DNA from: Thozetella sp. PMI_491
Lineage: Eukaryota > Ascomycota > Sordariomycetes > Chaetosphaeriales > Chaetosphaeriaceae
DNA length: 64,000 nt
Assembly (NCBI GenBank): GCA_021432635.1
Contig: MU270116.1
Location: forward strand, 62,001 to 126,000
Direction: 5' to 3'
A program made the position numbers and the translations under genes. The notes below the pieces were generated by a model. It saw only the letters and a program-made list of their open reading frames with translations, was not told where the DNA came from and ran no database searches. Within the stretch, counting starts at the first letter, position 1; every line of letters starts with the position of its first letter. This document shows positions 1 through 11,225 of this stretch, piece after piece.

Positions 1-1350
1 CTCTCCGCTGCTGGTCTTGCCGCGGGCCCGCTCCTGTCGCTCCCGCTCGTACTCGGCCTCACGTTGCCGGGCAAGCTCCAGTTCTTTCTCGAGCTCCTTG
101 ACACGGCTCTTGTAGCCGTCGTCGCCCTGTGTCTCCTGCTCGGCCTGGTACTGACTGAGGAACTGGCCGCGCAGCCGGGCGTCACTCTTGCTCCTAGATC
201 GTTGGCGTTCCTGCTGCAGGCGTGCCTCTGCGTCTTCCTCTTCTTTTCGCCGCTTCTCCTCGGTGAGTTTCCACTCGCGCTCCTCTTCCTCCCATCGCTT
301 CTTCTCCTCCTCTGCCTTGCGTCGTTCCTCCTCTCGCTGTCGCCGCGTCTCCGCTTCCCACCGCCGCTGCTCCTCCTGTCGGGCACGCTCTTCCTCAGCC
401 TCAAGCTCGGCCTTGCGGCGTCGTTCCTCCTCCTCCATCTGCTGCCGCTGCAGCTCGGCCTCGGCCTCCTGCTGTTTTCTTCGGCGCTCCTTCTCGGCCA
501 GGCTGGGCACGTGCGGACCCGCACTAGTGATCTGCCGCCGCCCGCCGAACGAGATGCCGAGATTGCCCTGGCTCGCGCCGCCCATGTATCCATACTGCGC
601 AATGTTCCAGGCGGGTGCTGTCGCGCCCTCGTGCTCCCTCCTGCTCCAGCTGCTGACGTTCACGGGGGAGCCGGAATCATTGTGTGTCGGGGACTTGGTG
701 GGACTCCATCGGCCGGAGCCTGAGTCACCCGTCTTGGAGGCGGTGAGGCCCGGGCGGCCATACATGGAGGACGTGTTGCTCGCATTCGACATGCCCCGGT
801 TGCGGATGCCCGTCGGTGTGGACGGGCCGGTCGACTGCGGACTAAGCACGCCCCCGCGGTTGCCCCGCGGGCCGATGGCGGTCGGAAAGGCCGACGGGTT
901 GACGCTGTTGGCGGCACGGCTAAAGGCGCTGAGGCATTGGAGGACTTGGGCGGGGTCTTTCTCCTCGTAGAGGTCGACGGTGAGGAACATGTCGTGTTGT
1001 TGTAGGTTGAGAGGAGGGGCTTGGCAGGCGCGGAGGAAGTGGGATATGTTCTCCATTTGGACAAACGGCATGGCGGACTGCTTGAACTTGATGCCGGGAG
1101 GTCCGATGGCGAGATTGACGAGCCTATGTAGTCGCGTGGTTAGCATTCTGGCCACGCACCGGACGAGCCGACGACACACTTACTGGCATAAGGCGACGCC
1201 GTCTTTTAACCCCTCTAGGAGGTCCGCGCCGGGCAGGCGACTGCCGAGCACGCCCTCAACCCATGACTTCGCCTCCTTGGCGGCACCGGGTGTGTACTTG
1301 TCGAGGCGCAACTTGCGCAGGTCCTTGTCCAAGGACGAGACCGATGCCAT
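1..1350 (-). CDS. Calponin/transgelin-like actin-binding protein (3' end outside window)
   Basis: Two exons are visible: 1184-1350 and 1-1123, separated by a 60-bp intron (1124-1183); the frame is still open at base 1. The N-terminus (about residues 20-130) is a single calponin-homology domain with the usual order: a SWVEGVLG helix, LKDGVALCQ, then a KQSAMPFVQMENISHFL segment. About residue 228-255 there is a calponin-type repeat (GASQGNLGISFGGRRQI). From about residue 264 the protein becomes a long Glu/Arg/Gln-rich heptad-like stretch, a likely coiled coil. Yeast Scp1 and animal transgelin of this family bundle and stabilise actin filaments; the long charged tail is a filamentous-fungal elaboration. 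The first Met (1350) was chosen because it leads directly into the domain. The C-terminus cannot be seen. Family assignment is firm; the exact role is inferred. Confidence 0.88.
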
Positions 1351-2164
1351 GACGCCGTTGCTGCGCGCAGAGTGTGGAAATAATGTCGCTCGTCGCTCGT
1401 CTTTGCGTCCTGACAGGTGCAGCTATATGTCGCGCACGCTCGTGAGCGGAGTGCGGGATGAGGCCTCGTTGTCGGCTTCGCTCAAGACGCGCGGCGCTTT
1501 CCGTATGGAATGCGGCGGCTAGATTGGGAAGGCCTGATGACGAAGGGTCTCGGGGCGATGAGACGTCGGGCCGTGTTCACGTGAATGGGTCGCGCGCGTT
1601 CTGCGCAGCGCTTTGGGGGGGACGATCGGGTGGTTTTCTTCGTAGTAGTTGCGGAGTGGATGTGTTTGTATCGACAAAATCCTGCGGGAGATCCGGAGGC
1701 GCGCAAGACTTGGTTGGCGCATAAAGTCGTAATATGATGGTTGCCAATCTCGAAGCTGGGCATCCCTCCCTCACCGTCCGCTGGTACCTGGCCCCGCCTT
1801 TGGGCGATTCGACAAGCCACAGCAGTGACGTGAGAAGGCTGGTCCGGGCGCATCTGGGTGGCTGGAAAGCTAGCAATTTTTTTCTTCAAGCACTAGCCAG
1901 TCCGCTGCATCACGAAAAAGGAAGGGCCACCCCGGCTGCCCCCCACTCCATCACTTAATACGGAGTACTTGGGCTTAGGCCCACTCTCGCGCGTAAAATG
2001 CGCGAGCTCCCTCTAATCGCAGTCTCCACCGGGACGTATCGCGTCTTCCGCCTGCTGCAATTGCACCAACAGACCAGCTGTAACAGCAGCATGACCCTGA
2101 GTGTGCAGGCGCCGAGCTGCAGCCCCATTGCCCGCCCAGACTCTGCCCAACCCAGGCCGGCACA
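1351..2164. other. Intergenic, divergent promoter region
   Basis: About 0.8 kb lies between the starts of the calponin-like gene (leftward) and the unassigned gene at 2165 (rightward), so it should hold both promoters. Short overlapping reading frames are present on both strands but none has a recognisable product. No repeat or RNA gene was seen. Confidence 0.6.
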
Positions 2165-4258
2165 ATGATGACCACAGCCCCTGCCGAACCGGCCACGCCT
2201 CGCCAGCCCGGCAAGCAACTGATGGACAGTTCCCTCAGCAGCCCGCTGTCACCCGTTCCGTCTCCATTCTCCCCATCCCTCGCGATACGCTCTGCGCGCC
2301 GGGACACGGCTTCCATAGGACAGGGTCTGCTCTCCTTTGCGTCGCCGCTGCAGAGCCCCTCGAAATGCTCTCTTGCTGCTCCCATGCGCCAGGACATGTC
2401 CAGCTCCGTCTCGCGTGCTTCCGAGACCTTCGTCACGGCCCTCGACACGCCACCTGAGCCCACAGACACCACCACGACGGCCGCCAGCACCCCGATCGAT
2501 TCCAAACAGGACGTGCAGCCCGTGACGGCTGGATACCGGAGCGCCCGCCCCTTTCCTGTCAAGCTGGAGATGAAGACGGAGATTCCCTTGGAGGAAGGCG
2601 TCGGTAGGCTACAGCCTTGCGCAGTCTCGTACACCACACTCATTCTGACCTATGGGCGCAGACTATGCCATCCAGTTCCTTGCAACAATCCTTTTTGCGG
2701 CCGCACCTCCCAAGGCCGCCTACGTTCCACCCCCGAAACAGCTTGCCCTAGTTGCCACTTATGCCGTCCATCCCAAGTACACGAGCCATCCGGAAGAAAC
2801 CGATGCTACCCGCTTGTCTGCTCAGGCGATTCAGTACCTTCGCAGTGTGCTACGAACGGTTGGGCCCGTCAACTCGCGACTCGACGTCGCCTTTGCCTTT
2901 CGGGAGGCTGGTGACGACGATCTCGACAGCCATGAGGAGTCAGAGCCCTTGCACTGCGCTTTAGCCCGCAGGGGAAGCATATGGCAACGAGTTTCGAACT
3001 TCTGGGAAGCCCTGGGCTGGGCATTCCACTGTGCAGTCTCGTACCCCCGTCGTTGGAAGCACTGGAAGGCCTGGCTCGAACTCATGGTCGAGGTCCTTGA
3101 GGCGGACTGGGAGGAGAGAAAGAAACTGGATGAAGCAAACCTATACCGTGCATCACCGTCTGTGTCCACCTCTCAGTCTAACACAGCTGTCGATGGCTAT
3201 CCCATGCTGAGGGGCAGCATCTTGTATAAGTACGTGGACGACCTGCTTGCTTTGCGCCTAGCTAGACTTTGGGTCACCCTGGGACTCTCGTCGTCTGCCG
3301 TTGAAGTGGCGGCATTTGAACCTGCCAAGTACAGAAATGGCTGACTATTGAATCTAGATACATAGGCGACCGGCCCATGAAGGAACTGCTGCGTGCCGTA
3401 ATGGCATTCTCCGAGGGCGATAACCCGACAGACAGAGGGAGTTTCAACAAAGTATTCTCCCGCGAGCTGGCGACGGAGAAAACTGCCGAGCAAAAAGAAG
3501 CAAAGCTTCAGAAAATTGACTTGGAGAACAATGTCTTTGGCGACTACGCCATCCAAGAAGCCAGTTCGTCGGAAGACGATGACATGCTGGAGCCCCAGGC
3601 GTCCCGGTCCCGCAAACGCAGGCGGGCCGAGACAAACGTGAACGAAGCTCCTGACCCGATACAGACCGCGTTAGAAGACAGGGTTGCGGAAACTATCGGG
3701 ACTCGGTTGAAGCTGTTCGAACTTTTATCGCAAGCGTACTGTCATGACCAAGCCGGCGATATGTTGTACGATTTTTACGTTGAATTTGGCCTGCGGATTC
3801 GGCAGTTGCCCCTTGAGATCTTCCGGCTTTTCATCCGCTCCAGCGGCACACCGCTGGAGGATGACGTCTACGCGTCCGTTCTCAGGTACATCATTCTAAC
3901 GCTCGCGCCTAAAGATACGTTTGACAATGAGGAAGGAATTTCTCTTGCTATGTGCGAGAGGCTCTTTGTCTCTCTGTCTGCGAGGCGGAGCAGTGTGGAG
4001 GACAACGCGAAGCTCGCACTTGTGTTGGAAGCCATGCTGCAGCATATTATCGCGCGGAATCCTGGGGAGCAGTGCTCCTCAACTTTCCGCCAAGCGGTTG
4101 AGATGGGCATTGCAGCTCGTCGGGAGAAGACGAAGCCAAAGATGAGAGGCGGCCGGTTGAACAAAGAAAGTCCGAACGAGCAGGCCGCGCGAAAGATCCT
4201 CGAGAGATCCGAAACGAATCTGAGGGCGCTCGTTGATCTTCTTGAGGACACTGATTAG
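2165..4258 (+). CDS. Conserved-looking hypothetical protein, probably nuclear
   Basis: I do not recognise the family. The model has three exons, 2165-2603, 2662-3229 and 3358-4258, giving about 635 residues. Intron 1 (58 bp) has a CTGAC branch site. Intron 2 (128 bp, GTACGT donor) is the less certain junction; a shorter intron further right is possible. The N-terminal 140 residues are Ser/Pro/Thr-rich and probably disordered. The middle is helical and Trp-rich (SNFWEALGWAFH, RRWKHWKAWLELMVEVLEADW). The last third has an acidic patch (SSSEDDD) directly followed by a basic cluster (SRKRRR) resembling a nuclear localisation signal, then a long helical segment. Normal introns and a sustained frame argue for a real gene. 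Nothing visible assigns a reaction or a complex. Confidence 0.7.
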
Positions 4259-4788
4259 TAGATTCCTATGGGAGTCTCTCAAGCCATTCTACATTGAAAG
4301 GCGACTCTTGATGGGAAGCGGGTTATGGGGATTTACAGCGCGGCGCAATCGGCGAACTGGACTGTATCAAGATACCCGAGTGAATTTCAAATATTTAAGT
4401 CCTTAGTTCGTGGAGCATGACCACTGCCCCAAGAGGGCAAATATCCTACACTCAATTCCTCTAGATCGGCTCCCTTTTATGTACATATTGGTGTACAAAG
4501 ATGGTGAGTGGTGACATCGCTAAAGCAGGCCCCTTCTTTCGCCCTTAGCCCAATCTATATGTTTAGGGTATTAATTGACAAAATTCCCGTAATAACACGT
4601 CCCGGACGTTCCGGTATTGATCTCTCCAGGATTTCACATCTTGGGCTTATGTGTGGTGGAGCTGGGCAGCTGTAAGCTGTTAAGGACCCAATCGTCGCCG
4701 TTTCGCTGTGCAGTCGAGCTGTACCTGATGACGCCAGCCCGGTCTGGCCTGCGACAATACTATCTCTGCAAAGTCGAGAGCTGCTAAA
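4259..4788. other. Intergenic, convergent 3' ends
   Basis: This 0.5-kb stretch separates two convergent genes and should contain both 3' UTRs and poly(A) sites. It is visibly more AT-rich than the flanking coding sequence. No gene seen. Confidence 0.6.
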
Positions 4789-5512
4789 TCATGGCTTTTT
4801 CGGAGACGGGGAGGGAGCCCAGCTCTGGGGCTGCCATTCTTCGCTCGGCCCGCGACGACGCTGTGCTTGCTTCCACGGATCTGCGCCGCCGCTCCTAGGC
4901 GACCGTTGCGCCTCTTGCTGCATCTTCCGCCATGTGTCCTGCCTCGAGCCGGAGTTGGCCACATCCTCCTGGTGCATGGGTTCTTGAGGCGCGCCAGGCT
5001 GGCCTTCCTGTGCTTGCGCCAAGTTCCCTCCAGGGCCCAGCGCCGTTTTCGGTTGCGCGGTTGAGGGATCCGTATCGACAAGCCGCGGCTTTGCCGCCCA
5101 CTTCGCATCCGCTTGGGCGGCGAGATACTTCATTCGTTCCCGGCGGACTACGTCAGCCTGCTGCTCTTCGATGGAGGGCGCTTCCTTGCGCGTGTGCCGC
5201 AGCCATTGGTGCCAGGCGGGCGAGACGTCGACGTCGCCATGGTGTGTGCTCCGTGGGTACTTGACGATGCGGCGCCAGCGGCCTTCGGCCCCGCGGACGT
5301 CGCGGAACTCCCAGTAGGTGTTGCCCTTGAGGTCAAGGCCTGGAGCGCAAGAGTTAGAGAGACGAGCGCATTAAAGGGCCGGGCAATGCGCGCTGTTTGG
5401 AAGCTGACGAAAGCTAGTACATACCAATGAGAAATCGCTTCCGCCATGGCAGGCGGAGTGCCTTCCACCTGTACCAAGCCTGTAATAATGGCGACGCTGG
5501 CTTTGGCGACAT
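4789..5512 (-). CDS. n7bml: Complex I assembly factor N7BML / NDUFAF2 (mimitin) homologue
   Basis: Exons 5425-5512 and 4789-5339 (85-bp intron with GTATGT donor) encode 212 residues. The spliced N-terminus contains RLPWRKRFLIGLDLKGNTYWEF, followed by a RWRRIVKYP segment and the AWHQWLRHTR motif. This is the signature of the NDUFA12/NDUFAF2 family, which assists assembly of mitochondrial NADH:ubiquinone oxidoreductase. A longer charged and Gln/Pro-rich C-terminal tail distinguishes it from NDUFA12 itself and fits the fungal N7BML form. The start at 5512 is preferred over an in-frame upstream Met because family members begin shortly before the LPWRK motif. It is divergent from rps19, 321 bp away. 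Matrix or inner-membrane location is inferred from the family. Confidence 0.9.
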
Positions 5513-5833
5513 CCGTCCAGAATTTAGGGCTTTGCCGAGTGATGCTGGAAAGACGAGCCGGCCGAGTTCCTTCCACTGAGGTCGAATGCAGAGAGCTAGC
5601 GCCACATCTCCCACCCGCCACATGAGGTTTCCCTGCACGGCCACATTGGACCCACTCTTCCGATTTCGAGGCTAGGGTCTGAGGAGAGGGCGAAGCCCTA
5701 CCAATGCCAAGAGTTCGAGCCCCTCCGAGTTTTCAAGTTCATTATCTGACCCCTGGAGCCTCTCGACTACACACGGCAACCCACGACTTCACGACTATCA
5801 ACCTTTGTCAATCTACCAACCAATATCGCAAAG
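5513..5833. promoter_or_regulatory. Shared divergent promoter of n7bml and rps19
   Basis: Only 321 bp separate the two start codons. The side next to rps19 carries short CT-rich runs, common in ribosomal protein gene leaders of filamentous fungi. No specific factor site was identified with confidence. Confidence 0.5.
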
Positions 5834-6742
5834 ATGGCTGGAGGTGTTTCCGTCCGGGATGTTGATGTAGGTGTTTTTCGTCCAACGCCTTGATTTCGGC
5901 GACCTCGCGACCTCGACTCTCCACCTCCCAATGGCTCGAACCTGACGCCGACGACGGACGAGGGCACGGCTGCTGGCAAGAGGAGGAACTATGGCGTATA
6001 GAGCACCCAGATGAGCCGCGAGGGAGTGAAGTGAGGCTTCTGATGGCGCACTCGCACGCTCGCCATGCTGCCGTGGCCCTGCCCGGCCGTCGATCGCACC
6101 AGCAAGAGACACGATATATTGGAATATTGGAGCAGGCGCGAGGGAGTCGCAAGACTTCCGATGACGGAATCATGCTAATGGTCTCGCGATCAGGCCCAGA
6201 AGTTCATCAACGCTTATGCCGCTTTCCTGAAGCGCCAGGGCAAGCTGCCTGTCCCCGGTAAGTGAAAAGAGAAGTGCACGGATCCCTAGCTTGATATCAA
6301 ACCTTTACTGACCGAACTGGTCAGGTTGGGTTGACACCGTCAAGACCGGTCCCGCCAAGGAGATGCCTCCTCAGGACATTGACTGGTTCTACGTCCGCGC
6401 CGCCTCGGTCGCCCGCCACGTCTACCTCCGCAAGACCGTCGGTGTTGGCCGCCTCCGCAAGGTCCACGGCAGCGCCAAGAACCGTGGCTTCCGTCCCTCC
6501 AAGCACGTCGATGCCAGCGGCAGCGTCGACCGCAAGATCTTCCAGGCTCTCGAGAAGATCCAGATCCTCGAGCAGGACGAGGAGAAGGGTGGCCGCCGCA
6601 TCACCCAGCAGGGTCAGCGTGATCTTGACCGTGAGCTTTCCCTCCCCCCACGGCGACATACGACGTGTGTGCTGACTATTGCTCAGGTATTGCCCAGACT
6701 GTGGCTGAGGCTGAGGAGGAGGAGGATGAGGATGACGAGTAA
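5834..6742 (+). CDS. rps19: 40S ribosomal protein S19 (eS19)
   Basis: Four exons, 5834-5866, 6194-6257, 6325-6630 and 6687-6742, join in frame to 152 residues. The spliced protein begins MAGGVSVRDVDAQKFINAYA and contains the family-typical segments VPGWVDTVKTG, DWFYVRAASVARH, GSAKNRGFRPSKH and ITQQGQRDLDR, ending in an acidic tail. eS19 is a structural protein of the small-subunit head needed for 18S rRNA maturation. Intron 1 is long (327 bp, 5867-6193) and sits after only 11 codons, a layout common in fungal ribosomal protein genes; introns 2 and 3 are 67 and 56 bp. I looked for an intronic snoRNA and saw no convincing boxes. Confidence 0.97.
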
Positions 6743-7585
6743 CTTCGTTCTGGGTTGGTATGATGGTTCTCTAGATTCCCGGCAGCATTCCAGGGTTAGG
6801 CGTCATAAAATGGACTTCTGGCTTCGTTGATTGTGCCTCATCTTCCCACCCATATTTACTGATCCATGTGATATCTCGTCCCATCTTTCTCTACCTATCG
6901 TGACTGCTACCGGTATAACTTTTATATCTGTGTGCCTGCCCGTTGTGACTACAATCTGAGATGTGCTCATTATCTCTCCCCCCTTCCTCTCAACCATAAA
7001 CTTCACTTTCCCAATCCTCTTGCCACTTCTTTACTTGTCGACTTTGTCTCGCCAACTTGTGGACCTTCCAAACTTCCCTACTGAGGTGACTCTGCTCTCA
7101 CCATTCCCTCTCTGTAACCCCCAAACTTTCTCTGCCCCGCCTGGCGTCCCATAGAACAACTCTAGAACCTCCATTTTGTGGTATCGCGAACCATCCCCAT
7201 CCTTTCCTAGCTGCCAACTTCCCATTGCCAGTGTTTAACTGGTTTTGCCCTGCGATTACCTAGTGTCGATCTGCTCCATCGCTCACATCCGGGTCTCTCG
7301 TTGACTTCTCTGACTGTACCATGCTTTAGATGGTATTGTCTGGAGAAGGTTATTTGTATGACCGCCACCCTAGCAGGTATCATCTCCCATCCCCAGCCGC
7401 TCGTCAGTGCTTCAGAGTAGGCTATTTTAGCATCTTCTCGCTGCATCCGAGTACCTCAAGCCACCCCAGCCTTACGTTCTTATGTTCACCAAGTTGACAG
7501 AGCAGAAGCCAGATACCACACTCTGACATCAACCTGACGATATATTTTCAACGGGGAAGAGCGCCGACCAGCATTTCGTGCAAAC
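6743..7585. other. Intergenic between rps19 and the ankyrin gene
   Basis: The first part should be the rps19 3' UTR. The remainder (about 6950-7500) is pyrimidine-rich on the plus strand and leads into the ankyrin gene, so it is probably its promoter and leader. Small frames here have no recognisable product. Confidence 0.5.
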
Positions 7586-9484
7586 ATGCGGCCGGCCACC
7601 GCAAAAGCCTTGGGTCTCACCCAGGCTCACATGGCCGTTCTGCGTGGCGACAGGCAGAAGGTATGGAGTCTCGCCAAGACACGCCTGCTCAACGAACAAA
7701 ACCAAATGGGTGCGACACCTTTAATGCTTGCCGCATTAACTGCGAACCCGCTCCTTGTGGCAGCACTTCTGACGAACGGCGCGGACTTTCGTATCGTGGA
7801 TAATGATGGCCGGAGCGCAAGAGACTATGCCGGCCGCAACTCTACAACTAGGAACCTAATCGAGGTGTACAGAGACCTCCGGGTTCCTATCAACCTTAGA
7901 TTCGTTACTTCCACAAGGGCCCATCAACAAATCATGAGGGTGCTTCGGGAACCGGAGGCTCTGAGAGCTTTGTACCGACGAGGTGATCATCACTTCTCTA
8001 AAAGCTACCTATTTCGCGACAGCAACCGCTCTTTTGTCCTGATGTGCTGCATGGGGCGAATCCTGGTGGGAGATAACGTCGGCGACTCGACCTTCGGCTT
8101 CATTGCCGCCCAGGGAGGCACACGGGTCGAGGCTGCAGCCATCAGTGGCTGGAAGACGCTGAGACCGTCAAGGGCGCCTTTGTGCCTCGAAAAAGAAGAA
8201 TACACAGCCTTGGTACGTGAGGCTGCGTACTACCTGGGCTTCCACCTGCCGGGGTCATTCAATGACAACGGGCTCAAATCGGCATCGAAAGCGGAGAAAG
8301 GACGATACAATGCTTGCCAGTAAGTATTTCCTACCCGATCACCCGAAGCTTGGTATGCTGACTGGCGAAGTGTTGAGAAGAAGCTGGCGGTCTATTGGGC
8401 TCGGCGAGCACTAGTCCATCTATTCGGGACTCCGGATCTGTCTCGCTTGAGAGATCTCAAGTTTGCTGCTTTGCCCGCTCACCTGAGATCTGCTAAGATC
8501 TTCTTGACTAGGCTACCGTGTTTTTCGTAAGTATTCCTGCAGGATTGACTTGCAAACCAAATGCTGACCCGGATGGGCAGTTGTATGCAGTTCCTGACCA
8601 CACTCCGCCGTGTCACCGGCATCGACATCGCGTACGAGGAGCGCCCCGTTTTGGGGCGATATTCGAGGCTACAGAATTTGAGAAGTTGTCCAAACTGTGG
8701 GGACAACGGGACTAAAAATCCTATGCTCGATGCCTCAGACCAGTACAAGGGGGCCAACCCGATTTATCCTGAACAAAGAGAGGCTGAGTTTGACGAGCTA
8801 GGGCGTGAGTTGGACTGCCGATTCGATGTAGAGCCTACTCTCGAATATCCAAGGCTCCGAGAGTCGCTGTCTCCACCATCGCCTGCGCCATGGGAAACAA
8901 CTGGAGAGGCTAGAAGAGCCCGGAATGCGTCAACAGGACCAACACAATTCACCAAGGCCCCAAGTCAGTGGAGACACTATCCAGGGGATGAGAGGCATTA
9001 CGAGACAGCGAAACCGTTCGCGAAGACTATTGATAGGCAAGAGGCGAATAGCCTGGGACTACCAGTTTCGCTTTTCTCGTCGCCTTCCCGCCATCGGCGC
9101 TTCTCCCAAACGATGACCACTCCCGTCGTGAACCACCGGACGCCCGCCCGCCGCCTCTTCCAGGAAGACACTGAGTGCCGTCTGGAGAGCCCACTCTCCA
9201 GTGGCAGAGACAGCGATATGGCAGATATGACTCCGGAGGAGCTCCCCCCTTCAAACGTTGACGGCCGTTCGATGTACTTCAGCGCCGAGCCGGCCGTCCC
9301 TAACTTCAGCGAGTTCATGTACACTGGAACTAGTGCTCGGAGTGGTGCAAGCCGACCGCCGGCCCTAGCCGCCCCATCGGCTGAACGACGAGCTCCGGGA
9401 AGGCGTGTCGACAAGGACGAGAAAATACGGAACAAAAGCATCTTCCTACAAGAGTTCAAGGCGTCACACAGACCTCGAGACTGA
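7586..9484 (+). CDS. Ankyrin-repeat protein with zinc-dependent deaminase signatures
   Basis: Exons 7586-8319, 8371-8526 and 8581-9484 (introns 51 and 54 bp) give 597 residues. Residues about 12-100 form two to three ankyrin repeats (GATPLMLAALTANPLLVAALLTNGADF is cut short here to its core GATPLMLAAL). After splicing, the two halves of a cytidine-deaminase-fold signature appear: HVE at 245-247 and PCFSC at 294-298. These are the His and two Cys that bind zinc plus the Glu that acts as proton shuttle. A further CPNC pair lies at 333-336. The C-terminal 250 residues are low-complexity and probably disordered. Both motif halves straddle introns, so neither is visible in an unspliced frame. Family knowledge: deaminase-fold proteins with ankyrin repeats occur in fungi, and the OTT_1508-like or XOO_2897-like families are candidates. 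Substrate and activity are unknown. Confidence 0.75.
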
Positions 9485-10094
9485 ACCTAGTGACGCTTTG
9501 CTGTTCGCCGGAGTGCTGAACTTGGAATACGACTATCTACGAGGCTTTGCTCAGATACTAGGATCAGGAAGAACACCTGGGGTAAACTGATCAGATGATG
9601 GATGCAGCGCTGTTGTGAAGAGCTGTTATGGTTGCGTTCAACCAGGAGCGATGGGAGGGAAAGAGAATACAAACAGGCGATGGACTATCACGGATTAGAC
9701 CGTCGTCTATAGCCGCAGGCCTTCATGTTCACGACAGAAATGCGAGGCAATTAAAGTGTGGATTTAGGCGGTAGTGAACTATCGCTACTCCTGTATATAC
9801 AATCTTCCTCGCAGGGGCTTTCCCGTCTATTATGTTTAAGTACACTACACCTCGGGCTCTCCAGTTTTTATGCCCCTACTTGGAGGGGAATATCTAAATG
9901 CAAATTGGCACATCACCAGCCGGGGTATCAAGCATCCTTCCTGCTCCTCACAACTTGGCCAGCCTCCCTAATTGTGGAAGCATCGCACGGAGCACCCGTG
10001 GACAAGTTGTGCGAACGTGTCACGACGGGGACGGTATCTCGCGCGAAGCTTGTCGAATGAGAAAACCTCCTGAATGGATCCCGTCGGCATCCTC
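9485..10094. other. Intergenic, convergent 3' ends
   Basis: About 0.6 kb lies between convergent genes (ankyrin-deaminase and ZIP transporter). Expected to hold 3' UTRs. No gene or repeat seen. Confidence 0.55.
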
Positions 10095-11225
10095 TCACGC
10101 CCACTTGGCGAGTAGGGACATGAGAGCAACGCCGAGGGCGACACAGACGTAGGCCCGAAGCTGGAGGCTCAAGCCGGCCTTTCGCATCTCGACATTGAAC
10201 ATGAACTCGTGGGCGAGGAGCTCGACGAGAGCAGTGTAGATGAGGATGCCAGACGAGATGGAGTCCAGGACTCCATTGGTGATCAGGCTCTGGGAGCCCT
10301 CTAGGCTCATAGTCTCGCGGACACCGAGACCAACGGCGATGGCAAGGGGCGTGCTGAGGGCATAGAGTGTTCCAAGGTAGTAAGGCCAGAAGCGGCGGGC
10401 ATGTGGCCAGTCAGCAGCAGCGAGACGAGCACCGAGACCGAGGCCCTCAAACATCTGGTGGAAGGTGAGGACCACCAAGAGGATAATGAAGTTATCGGTA
10501 ACGGCGAGGGTCAGACCGATGAAGACTGAGTGGAGAACCACGCCGAATTCCAGGATGGCGATGGCGGTCAGCTGTCCGCCGAACTCGGCATAGGAGTCGC
10601 CGGCGACGTGGTCACGACTGTGGCCGAGGTGGTCCTCTCCTCGAGAGGCAAAAATGGCCTCGTTAGCCGGCTGGCTGGCCTTCTTGTCCGATTCAGCCTT
10701 CGACGAAGCCTCAATGTCGTCCCGCTGGGTGCTAGCGGCGGGAGCCGGATCGTCGTGACTATGACTGTGGCTGTGGCCCGAGAGCTCAAAGTTGGAGATG
10801 ATGAGCTCGACGAGGAACATGACCATGACGGTCATGAGGGAGATGGCCAAGGCCCAGGGGTAGTCGCCAAGCTGAGGCTCCAGGCATTCCTGGCCCAGGG
10901 CATCGATTGCCGGGTCCAGCAGGTGCATGAAGGCCGTGGCTAGGATGACACCGGTACCGAAGTACTTGGCGATGAAGTAGAATGCCTTGGGCGTGCGCAC
11001 CTTGGAGGCCCTGGAGAGGATGACGGGCAGGAGCGCCCCAATCAGGGAGGAGGCAAGGATGATGAAGATGGAGCCGATCCGCAGCGAGAAATGGCTGTCG
11101 TCCGGCGCCCCAGTCTCGCACACAGGGGCAGCGTCCGCACCAGTGTCGCCACCGTCGGCAGCCGTGCTGTTGCTAGGGTCCGCATCGTCGGCACGAAGGG
11201 CCAAGAGGTGAAAAAGCTCAGACAT
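10095..11225 (-). CDS. ZIP-family zinc/iron transporter (Zrt-like)
   Basis: A single exon encodes 376 residues. Hydrophobic segments start about residue 50 (IFIILASSLIGALLPVIL), then FGTGVILATAFMHLLDPAID. A His-rich cytosolic loop follows (SGHSHSHSHDD), then the two ZIP signature helices with HSVFIGLTLA and FHQMFEGLGLG, whose His/Glu residues line the metal path. It ends in ALMSLLAKWA, the usual ZIP C-terminus. Eight membrane segments are expected. Members take up Zn2+ (or Fe2+) across the plasma membrane. The start at 11225 is chosen over an in-frame Met 29 codons upstream because that extension is not typical of the family. Zap1-type zinc control is usual for such genes, but I could not point to a site. 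Confidence 0.93.
   Translation of the reverse strand: MSELFHLLALRADDADPSNSTAADGGDTGADAAPVCETGAPDDSHFSLRIGSIFIILASSLIGALLPVILSRASKVRTPKAFYFIAKYFGTGVILATAFMHLLDPAIDALGQECLEPQLGDYPWALAISLMTVMVMFLVELIISNFELSGHSHSHSHDDPAPAASTQRDDIEASSKAESDKKASQPANEAIFASRGEDHLGHSRDHVAGDSYAEFGGQLTAIAILEFGVVLHSVFIGLTLAVTDNFIILLVVLTFHQMFEGLGLGARLAAADWPHARRFWPYYLGTLYALSTPLAIAVGLGVRETMSLEGSQSLITNGVLDSISSGILIYTALVELLAHEFMFNVEMRKAGLSLQLRAYVCVALGVALMSLLAKWA

Noticed and set aside
4680-5108. 142-codon minus-strand frame, Arg-rich
   Set aside because: It is an out-of-frame shadow of the N7BML coding exon.
5867-6193. Possible intronic snoRNA in rps19 intron 1
   Set aside because: No convincing C/D or H/ACA box pair at suitable spacing and no terminal stem.
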